NCBI GenBank assembly: GCA_963751395.1
Contig: CAVVUC010000002.1
Span: 1,984,001 to 2,048,000 of the forward strand
Source: CAVVUC01 sp963751395
GTDB lineage: Bacteria > Verrucomicrobiota > Verrucomicrobiia > Chthoniobacterales > Chthoniobacteraceae
DNA: 64,000 nt
Reading direction: 5' to 3'
Every line of letters starts with the position of its first letter. Within the stretch, counting starts at the first letter, position 1. A model generated the notes under the pieces. The model was not told the DNA's origin and made no database searches. It saw only the letters and a list, made by a program, of their open reading frames with translations. The translations under genes and the position numbers were made by a program. Positions 25,845 to 35,500 of the stretch are shown here, in pieces.

Positions 25845-28800
25845 GGCGGCGCAACAGCAGTCCGCCAATGGCGCCGATGGCCAGAAGCCCGATCGTTCCG
25901 GGCTCGGGCACTGGCGCGGGCGACGCCAGGCCGCTGCCAGCCAGTTGCGTGTCGAAGCCAGCTCCGGCGAGGGTGTTCCCCGATTTGTCAACGCCTCCGA
26001 CAAACGCAGTCGTCCCGTTGATAATGAGCGACGAGATGTCGAGTACCTTCACGCTTGCCGCTCCCCCGCTGTGCGCCGTCAGCGTCGCCGTGCCGGTGGC
26101 GAGGACGTTCAGGGAGCCCACCTTGTAGATTTGGCCGTTGGTGCCGGTGAAGTTGGCCTCGCCTGCGACACTGACCGTCGTGCTGGTTCCGGTGGCGGTC
26201 ACCGAATTCACGTTCATGGTGCCGGAAACGACGCTGAGGGTTCCGCTCGCCATCGCGTTGTTCAGATTCAGGGTGCCGTTGTTCACCGTAGTCAATCCGG
26301 TGTAGGTATTGCTGCCCGAAAGCGTCAGTATCCCGGCACTGGTCTTGATGATGCCGCCCGAACCGGAAAGAGCCTGACCAATGGTCACGTTGAAGCTGTT
26401 CGTATCGACCGTGAGGCCGTTGGAGGTAATGGCCGCCGTGTCGAAGCCGGATGGCATGAAGCCCGTGTTGGAGGCCTTGGCCTTCAGCGTGCCACCATCG
26501 AAATTGACGGTGCTGGTGCCGGTAACGCCAGCATCTGTGAGGAAATTCACAAGCAGGACACCATTGGTCTTGAGGTTCAGAGTGCCGGTGGCGGACGCAC
26601 TGGGATTCGTGTTAAGGACGACCCTGTATGCGTCCACGAGCGCCGCGCTTGTGCCGCCTCCCACGGTAAGTATGCCCGCAGCCGTTCCTGCTCCCACGCG
26701 AATTTGGTTGGCTGTATTTGATAGCAGGAATGTTCCTCCCGCTATCTCCATGGTTCCGTTTCCGCTACCGTTCCCAACGTAAATATCGGCCGGTGTAACC
26801 GAGGATGTGAAGTTCGCTGTTCCGCCTGTCTGGTAGTAATAGCCCGTGGCCGAATCGCCAATCGTGAAATACTGAGTCGGATTGATGGCCAGCGTCCCGG
26901 CTTGCATGGTGAAATTACCACCGTAGCCGCTGCCCACGGTAAAGCGGGTAGCGTAGGTGCTGTCTCCGTTGTTCCGAACGGTAAGGGTGCCTTCGCCGGT
27001 CTTGATCGCGCCGCCGCTACCGGACCATCTGCCATCGGTCGCGGTCGGACTACTCGTTGTCGTGCCCACGGTCAGGTTCGACCCATTGGCAATGTCGAAC
27101 GTGCCCTGGCCGGTGAACGTGATGGCGCGGGTGGTGGTGCCGGTCGCGCCGGTGAAATTGAGCGTGCCGCCAGTCGAGCCGAAGGTCAGGGCGTTTGCCA
27201 ACGCGCTTATCCCGATGGAGCTGCTCGTGGTGTCCGAGATCGTATTGGCGCTCAGTGTGCCGCCGTTGATGGTCGTGATGCCCGTGTAGGTGTTGGGTTG
27301 ATTCAAGACCAATGATCCATTTCCGGTCTTGGTAAGTGCTCCTGTCCCCTGATTCAACACCTGATCGAAAGTGAAGGTGTTGGAAGCGTCGCTGATGGAT
27401 ATTCCGACCGTCTTGCCGGAGTTGGTTGATGCCGTATGCCCGAGGTTTGTCATTGCGGTGCCAGTGATTTGCAGCGTTCCGCCGTTGAAGACCACATTGG
27501 CCGATGGCGCTCCAAGGTTGTTCGTTGCCGATACACTAAGCGTGCCCGCGCTGATCGTGGTGCCGCCGCTGTAACTGTTCGAGTTGCTCAGGATGAGCGT
27601 ATTGTTCCCGCCCTTAATGAGCGACTGAGCCGGGCCTGTTTCGTTGATTGGGCCCGAAACCGTGATGGTCGCGTTGCCGCCGAAGGTGTAGTCGTTGGAG
27701 CCGGTGACTGTTCCCGCCAGCGTGACAGATCCCGCCCACTCGAGTGCATTGCCGTCCACGCGAAGCTGTCCCAATGACTCGCCGGTGTCGCCGCCGCCCA
27801 GTGTGAGCGCCGCGATGCGGGTTCCCCCGGTTGTGACGTAAAGGGTCGCATTCGGAAGCACGTTGACCGTGGCAGCGGCGTTGTCCAAGCCGTTCATCTG
27901 CACCTTGCCGGCACCCGCCGCAGCACCGACGCCGATATTCCACGTTCCGGTGAAGCTGGAGTAGTCGCCATTGAGAATGGTGCTGGCACTACCGGCTCCG
28001 AGGGTCACGTTGGCCGTTCCCGTGCCGCTCAAGGTTGTCGAGAGGCCGGTGTAAGTGACGGCTCCCGCTGTCAGGTTGAGCGTGGCGTCATTCGTGACTC
28101 CGCCGGTGCCGAGCGCATTCGCCGACGCAGCAACGAGGGTGCCTGTGTTGATGATCGTGCCGCTGCCGTAGCTGTTCGTGCCGGAAAGTGTGAGCGTGCC
28201 CCCGCCGTTTTTGATGAGGAGTCCGGCGGCACCCGTGATCGCGTTGGCGTAGCTCTGCGAGCCAACGAGGTTGTAGGTCAGCGTGGCGTTGTTCGTGATG
28301 CCCGAGCTCGATGCGATCGAGCCGTCCGTCGTGCCGTCGCCGATCTGCAAGATTCCCGCGTTGATTGTCGTGGCTCCCGTGTAGCTGTTGCTGCTGGTGA
28401 TGATCAGCGTGCCCCCGCCGTCCTTTGTCAAAGTCGCCGTTCCGACAATTCCAAAGCCGCCGCTGCTTTCCAGGGTGTAGTCATTGGAAACGGAATTGTT
28501 GAAGGTAACGCTGTTCGGGGTGACGTTCGATCCCGAAATGTTCACGGTGTAGTTGGCGGCACCGTCCTCGAACCGGACCGCGTCGTTGCTGATGTAGTTC
28601 GTCGCCGTGCTTCCCGTGATCAGCACCCAGTTGGAGTTGGCTCCGGTCGCTCCCTCCACCCAGTTGGTGTTGTCCGCACCGGTCCATTTCGGATTGTCGC
28701 CGTTGATTGTGAGGATGACCGATGTTCCCGAGAAGGAGGGGGCCGCACTCTGGCGTACATTGAGGTTCAGGACGCTTCCCACGGTGAAGCTGCTGGTTCC

Positions 28801-31800
28801 CGTACCGCCGATGCTGCCCCATGTGACCAGGTCGTAGGATGCGCCGTTGGTCCATCCAAGCGCGTTGCTGGCGTTGACGGCAATGTTGCCGGACGTGGTC
28901 AGCGAGCCGGTGACGTTTAAGACCGATCCGGGCACCGCGCCGTTGCCGGTCACGTTGACCGTGCCCGATCCGCTGAATACCAGTTCGCCGAGGGTCAGGT
29001 TTCCGGAATCGTTGAAGCCGGCCGTGAGAATGCCTCCATCGGTCACCGTCACCGTCCCGCCGACACTGCCGCTGCCACTCAAGATTGCAGCACTGCCGAC
29101 CTTCACAGCCGAGGCTGTCAGCGCGCCGTTGATGTTGAGTTTGCCGTTGTTCACCGAAGTCGTGCCGGTGTAAGTCATCGTATTCGTGAACGTCTGCGTG
29201 CCGGTGCCGGTCTTGACCACGGCAATCACACCGCCAGTTGGGCCGTCTTGAATGTTGGTGATGCCGCTCGATTTCTCCGCCATCACATTCAGGGTGAGCG
29301 TCGAGGTCGATGCCGTGCCGGTGAGATTTACGATCTTGAGATAGCTGGTACCCGCCAGGCCATTGACCTCCTGGTTGTATCCGTTCATGTCGAATGACGT
29401 GGCACCCTGCGAGGAGTTTGCACCGCTGACTCCAACGGCGGTCGGCAGGGCGTTGTCCGCGCCGAGCCGGATCCCCGCGTATTCAGAGCCGTTGTTGTTG
29501 CCGGTGTAAACCTGGGTGTCGGTGTCCCAGTTGTTGCCGCTATTCGAGAGCGTGACAAAGTCGCCGTTGGTTTCCCCGGCACGGAAAAGGACCGTTACAC
29601 CCGTGGTCCCGCTCATGGTGATCGGTCCGGTCAGGATCAGGCTCGATCCGTTCTGGGTGCCGATGCGGGATATGCCCCCGGCATTGATCTGGATCGCGCC
29701 GGCAAAGGTGTTGGTGCCGCTGACGCTTTGCACAAAGCCGCGTGACAAAGCTGTAAATGCTCCCACTGCAGCAGTTCCGGCACCTGAGCCAACGATGGTT
29801 TCCGCCATGGAGTAATTGATGCCGCCCGAGAACCCGAGGGAGGTGCCCGGCGCCACCGTGGTGTTGCCCGCGGTGGTGCCCAGCGCATTGTTCGCCCCGG
29901 CCACGATGCCGCCGGCCGTGCCGGCAATGCTGGTGGCCCCGGCATACGCGTTGTTGCCGGAGAGCGTCAGCACATTGTTGCCCAGCTTGCTAAGACCGAA
30001 ACTGGCCGCCGCGATGCTCGTGCCATAACTGCCGCTGCCGTTGGCGGTATCCAGCGCGAGCGTCGAGCCGGTGGCAAATCCGGAACTGTTATTGGTCAGC
30101 AGGGTGTCCAACTCGCTGCTAACCCAATCGCTGCCCCCGCCGTAGTTGAGCCTCAGCGTGGCGAGATTGGCGACCGAAATTTTACCGGGGCTGTTGTAGC
30201 CGGAGAGCGCCACCGCCTTGGTCGCGGCCAGCGTGCCGGAGGAAACTGCCGTGTTGCCGGTGTAGCCGTTCGAGCCGGAAAGGGTCATTGTGCCTAAACC
30301 GGCCTTGGTAATCCCGCTGGCACCCGATCCATCGGTGACAATCGTGGAAACCGTGAGATCGCTGGCGGCGGCGCCATCGGCAACGTCGAAGGTGCGGGTG
30401 GCGTTGAGTCGGAGTGTGCCCGCGCCACTGATCGCATTCGTGTTGGCGTTTGCCTGGCTGGTCACGTTGCCACCGAGGCTGATGAAGTTGGATGCTCCTG
30501 CGACAGTCATGGTCGAACCACCGCCGATGGTGAGTCCGCCGGAGCCGATGACCAAGCTCTGGGTTCCGCTCGTTGTTCCAAAGACCCAAGTGCCGCCCGT
30601 GTTGGTGACCGTGGTGGCGGTAACGGTAGATCCTCCGCTGTTCAGCGTGACGCCGCCGCCGGAGACGTTCAGGTTGGTCACCGTGAGTTTTCCAGCAACC
30701 CCTGTGACAAATCCCTTGTTGGCCGTGTAGCCGCCCGAGAGATTGAGAGTGTTAATGGTTTCGCTTTTCGTATTGAGGGTCCAGGTCGCGTTGGTGTTGT
30801 CCACGGTCACCGTGGCCGTGTCGGCAATCTGGTTATCGGCGGCGTTGGAGAGCGTGCCGGCGCTCGTCACCAGCACGTTGCCGGCGATGGCATTGACTGT
30901 TGCCGTCTTGTTCAGGGACAAGGTGCCCGACGAGACGGTGGTCAGGCCGGAATAATCGTTGGCCGTGCCACCTTGGAAGCTAATCGTCCCGGTGTCGCCT
31001 CCCGCACGACCGATTTCCAAGCCAAAGCCACCCGTGATTTTGCCGGTGAATGTTCCGGTCCTGGAGTTGTCGGCTACGATCCGTGAATCCGCCGCCAGGG
31101 TGACGGTGCTGCTGGCCGTGCCGCTTTGCAAGAAGCGAATTGCGCCGCGCTGGATGGCAGCATTGTCATACCAGCCGTTGCCGGCAATCGAAATGGCGCG
31201 GGAGATGGTGGTGCTGGCGACGTTGACGCCCAATTGCGCGCCGTTGTTGATGGTGAGTAACCCTGTGGTTCCGAAACCGTCGGTGGCGACCGTGTTGACC
31301 AGGCGGACGTTGCTGAGGTTGAGCGCGCCGCTGTAGGCACTGAGGTTCAAGGAGAACTGGCCGATGTTATTGACCGAGACTGAATTCGCGCCGACGAGGT
31401 TCAACTGACCGCTGCCGGTCACCGGGCCGGCGGAGAAAGTTGTTGCGTTGTTGGTCCACGTCTGGGTGGTGGTTCCAGTCGCAATGGTCAGCACCCCGTA
31501 GGTTGCGGGGGTGTCGTTGAACGTCACGTTTCCGGCAGTGGAGGCAACTGTAATGCCGCCGTTGTCGAGGGTGAGCGTGCGGGCGGTGGTGCCGGAGGCA
31601 TTCGCCCGGAAGGTGGTGGTGTTGGTGTTGCTGAAGGTGATGCCCGTAATGGACTGAGGAGCGTCGAGCGTGATTATTTCAGTTCCATTGACCGACGACT
31701 GGTTGAAAACGGCGGAGTCGGCGGGAAGAGGCACAACGCCGGTGGTGCCGCCGGTGGTGGCGGTGTCCGACCAGTTCGCGCCCGTCCCCCACGAGTTGGT

Positions 31801-31920
31801 GCCGGTGGTGTCCCAGTAATAAGTCGTCGCCCAGGCATTCCCGCCAAAGCCTAGCAGGAGGCACAAGGTTAATAGTGAGTTGCGAAGAGCGGGGAGCGGA
31901 GACAGGATTTTTGTTTTCAT
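25825..31920 (-). CDS. giant autotransporter-associated beta-strand repeat protein with PEP-CTERM, paralog 2
   Basis: A 2031-residue exported protein. Start ATG 31920 gives MKTKILSPLPALRNSLLTLCLLLGFGGNAWA, a clean signal peptide. The mature protein is built of autotransporter-associated beta-strand repeats with typical units such as TKTGNGSLVLNQPNTYTGITTINGGTL. A central KWTGADNTNWVEG block resembles those in the other two paralogs, and a GGGDTGESLGQLRVD block is shared with paralog 1. A KLTVTNLNVSGGGVTLNSGG to NFISLGGNVTS region (about residues 400-560) is closely related to the C-terminal region of paralog 3. The end is a PEP-CTERM tail: APVPEPGTIGLLAIGAIGGLLLRRR. The stop TGA lies inside a REP-like palindrome. 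The substrate or partner is unknown; adhesion or matrix function is an inference. Confidence 0.9.
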   Translation of the reverse strand: MKTKILSPLPALRNSLLTLCLLLGFGGNAWATTYYWDTTGTNSWGTGANWSDTATTGGTTGVVPLPADSAVFNQSSVNGTEIITLDAPQSITGITFSNTNTTTFRANASGTTARTLTLDNGGITVASTAGNVTFNDTPATYGVLTIATGTTTQTWTNNATTFSAGPVTGSGQLNLVGANSVSVNNIGQFSLNLSAYSGALNLSNVRLVNTVATDGFGTTGLLTINNGAQLGVNVASTTISRAISIAGNGWYDNAAIQRGAIRFLQSGTASSTVTLAADSRIVADNSRTGTFTGKITGGFGLEIGRAGGDTGTISFQGGTANDYSGLTTVSSGTLSLNKTATVNAIAGNVLVTSAGTLSNAADNQIADTATVTVDNTNATWTLNTKSETINTLNLSGGYTANKGFVTGVAGKLTVTNLNVSGGGVTLNSGGSTVTATTVTNTGGTWVFGTTSGTQSLVIGSGGLTIGGGSTMTVAGASNFISLGGNVTSQANANTNAISGAGTLRLNATRTFDVADGAAASDLTVSTIVTDGSGASGITKAGLGTMTLSGSNGYTGNTAVSSGTLAATKAVALSGYNSPGKISVANLATLRLNYGGGSDWVSSELDTLLTNNSSGFATGSTLALDTANGSGSYGTSIAAASFGLSKLGNNVLTLSGNNAYAGATSIAGTAGGIVAGANNALGTTAGNTTVAPGTSLGFSGGINYSMAETIVGSGAGTAAVGAFTALSRGFVQSVSGTNTFAGAIQINAGGISRIGTQNGSSLILTGPITMSGTTGVTVLFRAGETNGDFVTLSNSGNNWDTDTQVYTGNNNGSEYAGIRLGADNALPTAVGVSGANSSQGATSFDMNGYNQEVNGLAGTSYLKIVNLTGTASTSTLTLNVMAEKSSGITNIQDGPTGGVIAVVKTGTGTQTFTNTMTYTGTTSVNNGKLNINGALTASAVKVGSAAILSGSGSVGGTVTVTDGGILTAGFNDSGNLTLGELVFSGSGTVNVTGNGAVPGSVLNVTGSLTTSGNIAVNASNALGWTNGASYDLVTWGSIGGTGTSSFTVGSVLNLNVRQSAAPSFSGTSVILTINGDNPKWTGADNTNWVEGATGANSNWVLITGSTATNYISNDAVRFEDGAANYTVNISGSNVTPNSVTFNNSVSNDYTLESSGGFGIVGTATLTKDGGGTLIITSSNSYTGATTINAGILQIGDGTTDGSIASSSGITNNATLTYNLVGSQSYANAITGAAGLLIKNGGGTLTLSGTNSYGSGTIINTGTLVAASANALGTGGVTNDATLNLTAGAVTYTGLSTTLSGTGTANVTLGAGSASTILNGDYSSFTGTWNIGVGAAAGAGKVQMNGLDNAAATVNVLPNATLYVTTGGTRIAALTLGGGDTGESLGQLRVDGNALEWAGSVTLAGTVTGSNDYTFGGNATITVSGPINETGPAQSLIKGGNNTLILSNSNSYSGGTTISAGTLSVSATNNLGAPSANVVFNGGTLQITGTAMTNLGHTASTNSGKTVGISISDASNTFTFDQVLNQGTGALTKTGNGSLVLNQPNTYTGITTINGGTLSANTISDTTSSSIGISALANALTFGSTGGTLNFTGATGTTTRAITFTGQGTFDIANGSNLTVGTTTSSPTATDGRWSGSGGAIKTGEGTLTVRNNGDSTYATRFTVGSGYGGNFTMQAGTLAINPTQYFTIGDSATGYYYQTGGTANFTSSVTPADIYVGNGSGNGTMEIAGGTFLLSNTANQIRVGAGTAAGILTVGGGTSAALVDAYRVVLNTNPSASATGTLNLKTNGVLLVNFLTDAGVTGTSTVNFDGGTLKAKASNTGFMPSGFDTAAITSNGLTVDTNSFNVTIGQALSGSGGIIKTSAGILTLSGSNTYTGLTTVNNGTLNLNNAMASGTLSVVSGTMNVNSVTATGTSTTVSVAGEANFTGTNGQIYKVGSLNVLATGTATLTAHSGGAASVKVLDISSLIINGTTAFVGGVDKSGNTLAGAGFDTQLAGSGLASPAPVPEPGTIGLLAIGAIGGLLLRRRCSRPR

Positions 31921-32157
31921 GGCTTTATTGGGCTTTGGTTTGGCTTGGGATATTAGGTTACTGCGAAGATTGTTGAGCGAGGTTCCTTTGAGTCATCGGA
32001 CGACCACGGCGGCTGTGCGCTGCCGAGTTCCGTTTTTTCTGAAGTGACTCGGACGAAATGGGGTTCATCGGTCTATTGGAAAGGCGGGTTGGGTTGTGGG
32101 ATTGGGTTGTCAGTTTTGAAACCTGCTTGTAAGTATCAAAAAGCTTTTTTGATGTCA
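31921..32157. promoter_or_regulatory. 5' region of giant paralog 2
   Basis: About 240 bases upstream of the paralog 2 start with lower GC than the genes around it, the only place for its promoter before the duplicated segment. I see no recognisable promoter consensus or operator. Confidence 0.3.
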
Positions 32158-32539
32158 ATATGAAGTTGCGTCTTGTTTGGTAGATTTTACGCCATTCATA
32201 AACGCGCAAGAACCCAGCTCTGTAAGAGCATGGTCGTCATCCCTTGCTATAAGTCCAAAAGCAACCGGGAAAAGGCCCGCGGCCCGCTCACAACTGGCTA
32301 AAACTGCCAGCCCGCGCTGTCTCGAAAAATGGGTCGCCGCGACGACCCAAAAACGTCGCGGCGACCTCTGCCAATTCCGTGCCCACACGTCGATTCCCCA
32401 ATCGACAACACGGAAAAAATCCTGGTGGTATTTTCTGACAGGTCGTTGTAGCCGGGGACGCCGAACCCGGCCGGCCGGCCTCAGCGTGGCCGGCTACAGC
32501 GGCAGGTTACAGCGGCAGGTTACAGCGGCCGGCTACAGC
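32158..32539. repeat. about 330-bp intergenic duplicate B, with hairpin and REP-like end
   Basis: Second copy of the segment at 25503-25844. The 13-base perfect stem lies at 32332-32366. The REP-like end (32448-32539) is longer here because a GGCAGGTTACAGC unit is repeated; its last unit gives the TAA stop of paralog 3. Confidence 0.85.
32332..32366. terminator. strong hairpin downstream of giant paralog 3
   Basis: Same stem as at 25676: GGTCGCCGCGACG with its complement, loop ACCCAAAAA. It lies about 155 bases beyond the paralog 3 stop. Confidence 0.55.
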
Positions 32540-35500
32540 GGCGGCGCAGCAGCAGTCCGCCAATGGCGCCGATGGCCAGAAGCCCGATCGTCCCGGGCTC
32601 GGGCACTGGAGCCGGGGCCAGTTCGCCCAAGTCCTTGCCGCCGCCTCCAGCAAACACTGTCGTTCCTGAGATGGTCAGGCCCGTGATTTCCAGAACCTTC
32701 ACGGCCCCTGTGTGCGCTGTCAGCACTGCGGTGCCGCTGGTGCCAACCGTCAAGCCGCCGGTCAATGTTTCGCTCACTGCGAATTCCAGCGTGCCGGCCT
32801 GCACATCCGTCAATCCGGTGTAGCTGTTGCTGGCTGAGAGTGTCAGCGTGCCCGGGCCGGACTTGGTCAGCGCTCCGTTGCCGGCCGTGCCATCGGTGAC
32901 GATGGTGGATACCGTCATGTCGCTGGTGGCGGCACCGTCGGCGATGTTGAAGGTGCGTGTTCCGCTTAACTTAATCTGGCCGGCCCCGCTGATCGTGTTG
33001 GCGGTGCCGCTGGCCACGCTGGTCACGTCGCCGTCGAGACTGATGAAGTTCGGGGAGCCTGTGGTTGCACTCACTGCGATTGTAGAACCGCCGCCGATGG
33101 TCAGTCCGCCCGCTCCCACCACCAAGCTTTGTGTCCCATCGGTGAATCCGAAGAACCACGAACCCCCGGTGTTGATTACCGTCGTTGCGTTGATGATCGA
33201 CTGCCCGCCCGTTCCGGAGCTGTTAAGCGTGACGTTGCCCGCAGAGTGGGTGAATGTTCCCGTGACAGTGAGTTTTCCGGCCGAACCCGTCACGAGGCCC
33301 GCGTTTGTGCCAGCACCGGCGTTTTGCATGTCCAGATTGGCGACTGTCTCCGACTTGTCACCCAGAGTCCATTTTGCGGATGCCGCGTTCATCGTCACGG
33401 TTGAAGTGTCCGCAATCTGCTGGTTGGTGCCGTTGGTAAGCGCGCCCGCTCCGATCAGGATGTCTCCTGCAATGGCATCCACATTCTCCGACTTGTTGAG
33501 GGCAAGGGCACCGCCGCTGATCGTGGTGAGCCCGCTGTAGGTGTTGGCGGACGAACCGGAGAGGGTGATTGTTCCCTTGCTCACCGTGAGGGCGATCGTG
33601 CCGGTGCCTCCACCGATCGCGCCAGAGAAGTTGGCATTACCACTCTCGAAACTGTTGTTACCCAATGTCTGCGTGCCCGTTGTTCCGCTGGTGATATTGC
33701 CCGTGAGCAAACCGCCCATGCCACCAATTGTGGTGTCGCCGAGCAGCGTGATGTTGCCCCCAAGAGTGCCTGACACACGAATGGCCCCGCGGTTCTCGTT
33801 GTTGCCTGTGCCTGAGACGGTGATCCCGCCGGCAAAAGAGTTGTTCTTTTGGTAGGTGTAAAGGGTGTTCCCCGGGTCGATTACAAGCGAACCCGGAACT
33901 GCCGTGTCGGCAGTATCCATGGAGAGTTTGTTGCCAGTGCTCCCGGTGCTGGTGACAAGCACGGTTCCGCTGAATCCCGAAATCCCGCTCAACCTGACAT
34001 TGTTCGCGGTGGCTCCGGACACGTTCAGCTTAAACACGCCCGTTCCCGTAATCGCATTCGCAACCGTGACGGAAGTGCTTGCATCGAGTTGCAGGGTGGA
34101 CCCGGTGCCAACTGACACGCCGCCACTCGAGAGTCCCGTTGGCGTGCTGAAGCTGACCGTGCCCGAGTTGGCATTGATCACCGTCCCGCCACTGTAGCTG
34201 TTCGATCCCGCCAGGGTCAATGTGCCGGCTCCAGCCTTGACGAGCGCCCCTCCGCTTCCACTAATCACCCCACTGCTGGTGAGGTCATAGCCGTTCGTAT
34301 CGATCGTTCCGCTGGCATTCAGCACATAGTTGCGGCTGCTGCTGATCGTGCCGCCCAACTGGAGCGTGCCCCCCGAACCGCTGAAGGTGAGCGCCCCGCT
34401 GCTGTTTCCCAGCGCCTCCGCGTTGTTCACGTTGATCGTGCCGCCTTCAAGCGTGGTTCCGCCCATGTAGCTGTTCGTGTTGGTGATCGTCAGCGTGCCG
34501 GTCCCGCTCTTGACGAGGGATCCGTTGGAGATGCCGTAGCCGCTGCTGCTGGTGAGGGTGTAGTTCTTTGTGCTGTTCTCGAAGATCGTTCCCGCCGGAG
34601 CCACATCACCCGCGGTAATGTCCACAACAGTCGTGCCTGTGGTGACAGTGTCGTTGAACATCACGACGTCCCCTGACATAAACTCCGTTGTGCCCGAGGT
34701 AACCTTCCAATTCTGGGATGGGCCGGTGCTGCCGGTCTTCCACTCCCCCCCACTGTCCAAGCCGGTCCAGACTGGAAAGTCGCTGGAGACCACCAATGTA
34801 ACAGCCGAACCAGAGTCCCCAAGAGTGGCCGTCTGCCGTGCATTGTTGACCCCGGTGATAGTTCCTTGGGAAAATCCAGCGAAGCCATTGCCACCGATGG
34901 TGCCGGTATAACTGATCAAGTTGTAAGTGCCGGTGAGCCAGAATCCGGCGGCGTTTGACGCATTTACCGTAACCTGGCCGGCGACATTGGTGGAAAGACC
35001 GTCGGAGCCCGTGACGATCAGATCCGCTGCGGTGCTGTTGCTGAACAGATCCAACGTGGCCGCACCTTGGAAAGTAAGCGAACCAAGCGTCAATGCCGCA
35101 CCCGCCACGGCGTTGTCGTTCGAAATGTAAGCGTCGGTTGTGTTGCCGACTGTCACGGTGCCAACCGTTCCGTTGCCGGTAAGCATGCCCTGGGTTAGCA
35201 CGATCGGGCTGGACCCCGCCACCGAACTGTTCTGCACGAACTTCGCGGCGGAGCCGTTCACGGTGATGCTGCTGCTGCCGTTGATCGAGCCGCTGCCGCT
35301 CAATACCAGCGTGCCGTTGGTGATGGATGTTGTCCCCGTATAGGTGCTCTGGCCGGCAAGCGTCAGCTTCCCGCTGCCAGCTTTCGTCAGCCCTCCACCG
35401 GTCGAAGTGCCGTCGGTGAGCAGGTTCTGCGATATAGTGATGTCATTTGAGGCCAAATCCAAGTTGAGTCCGCCTGCTTTGATGTAGGCATTGGTCAGCC

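Noticed and set aside
25503..32539. A CRISPR array, suggested by the repeated intergenic segments
   Set aside because: There are only two long copies about 6.6 kb apart, no regular spacing and no cas genes.
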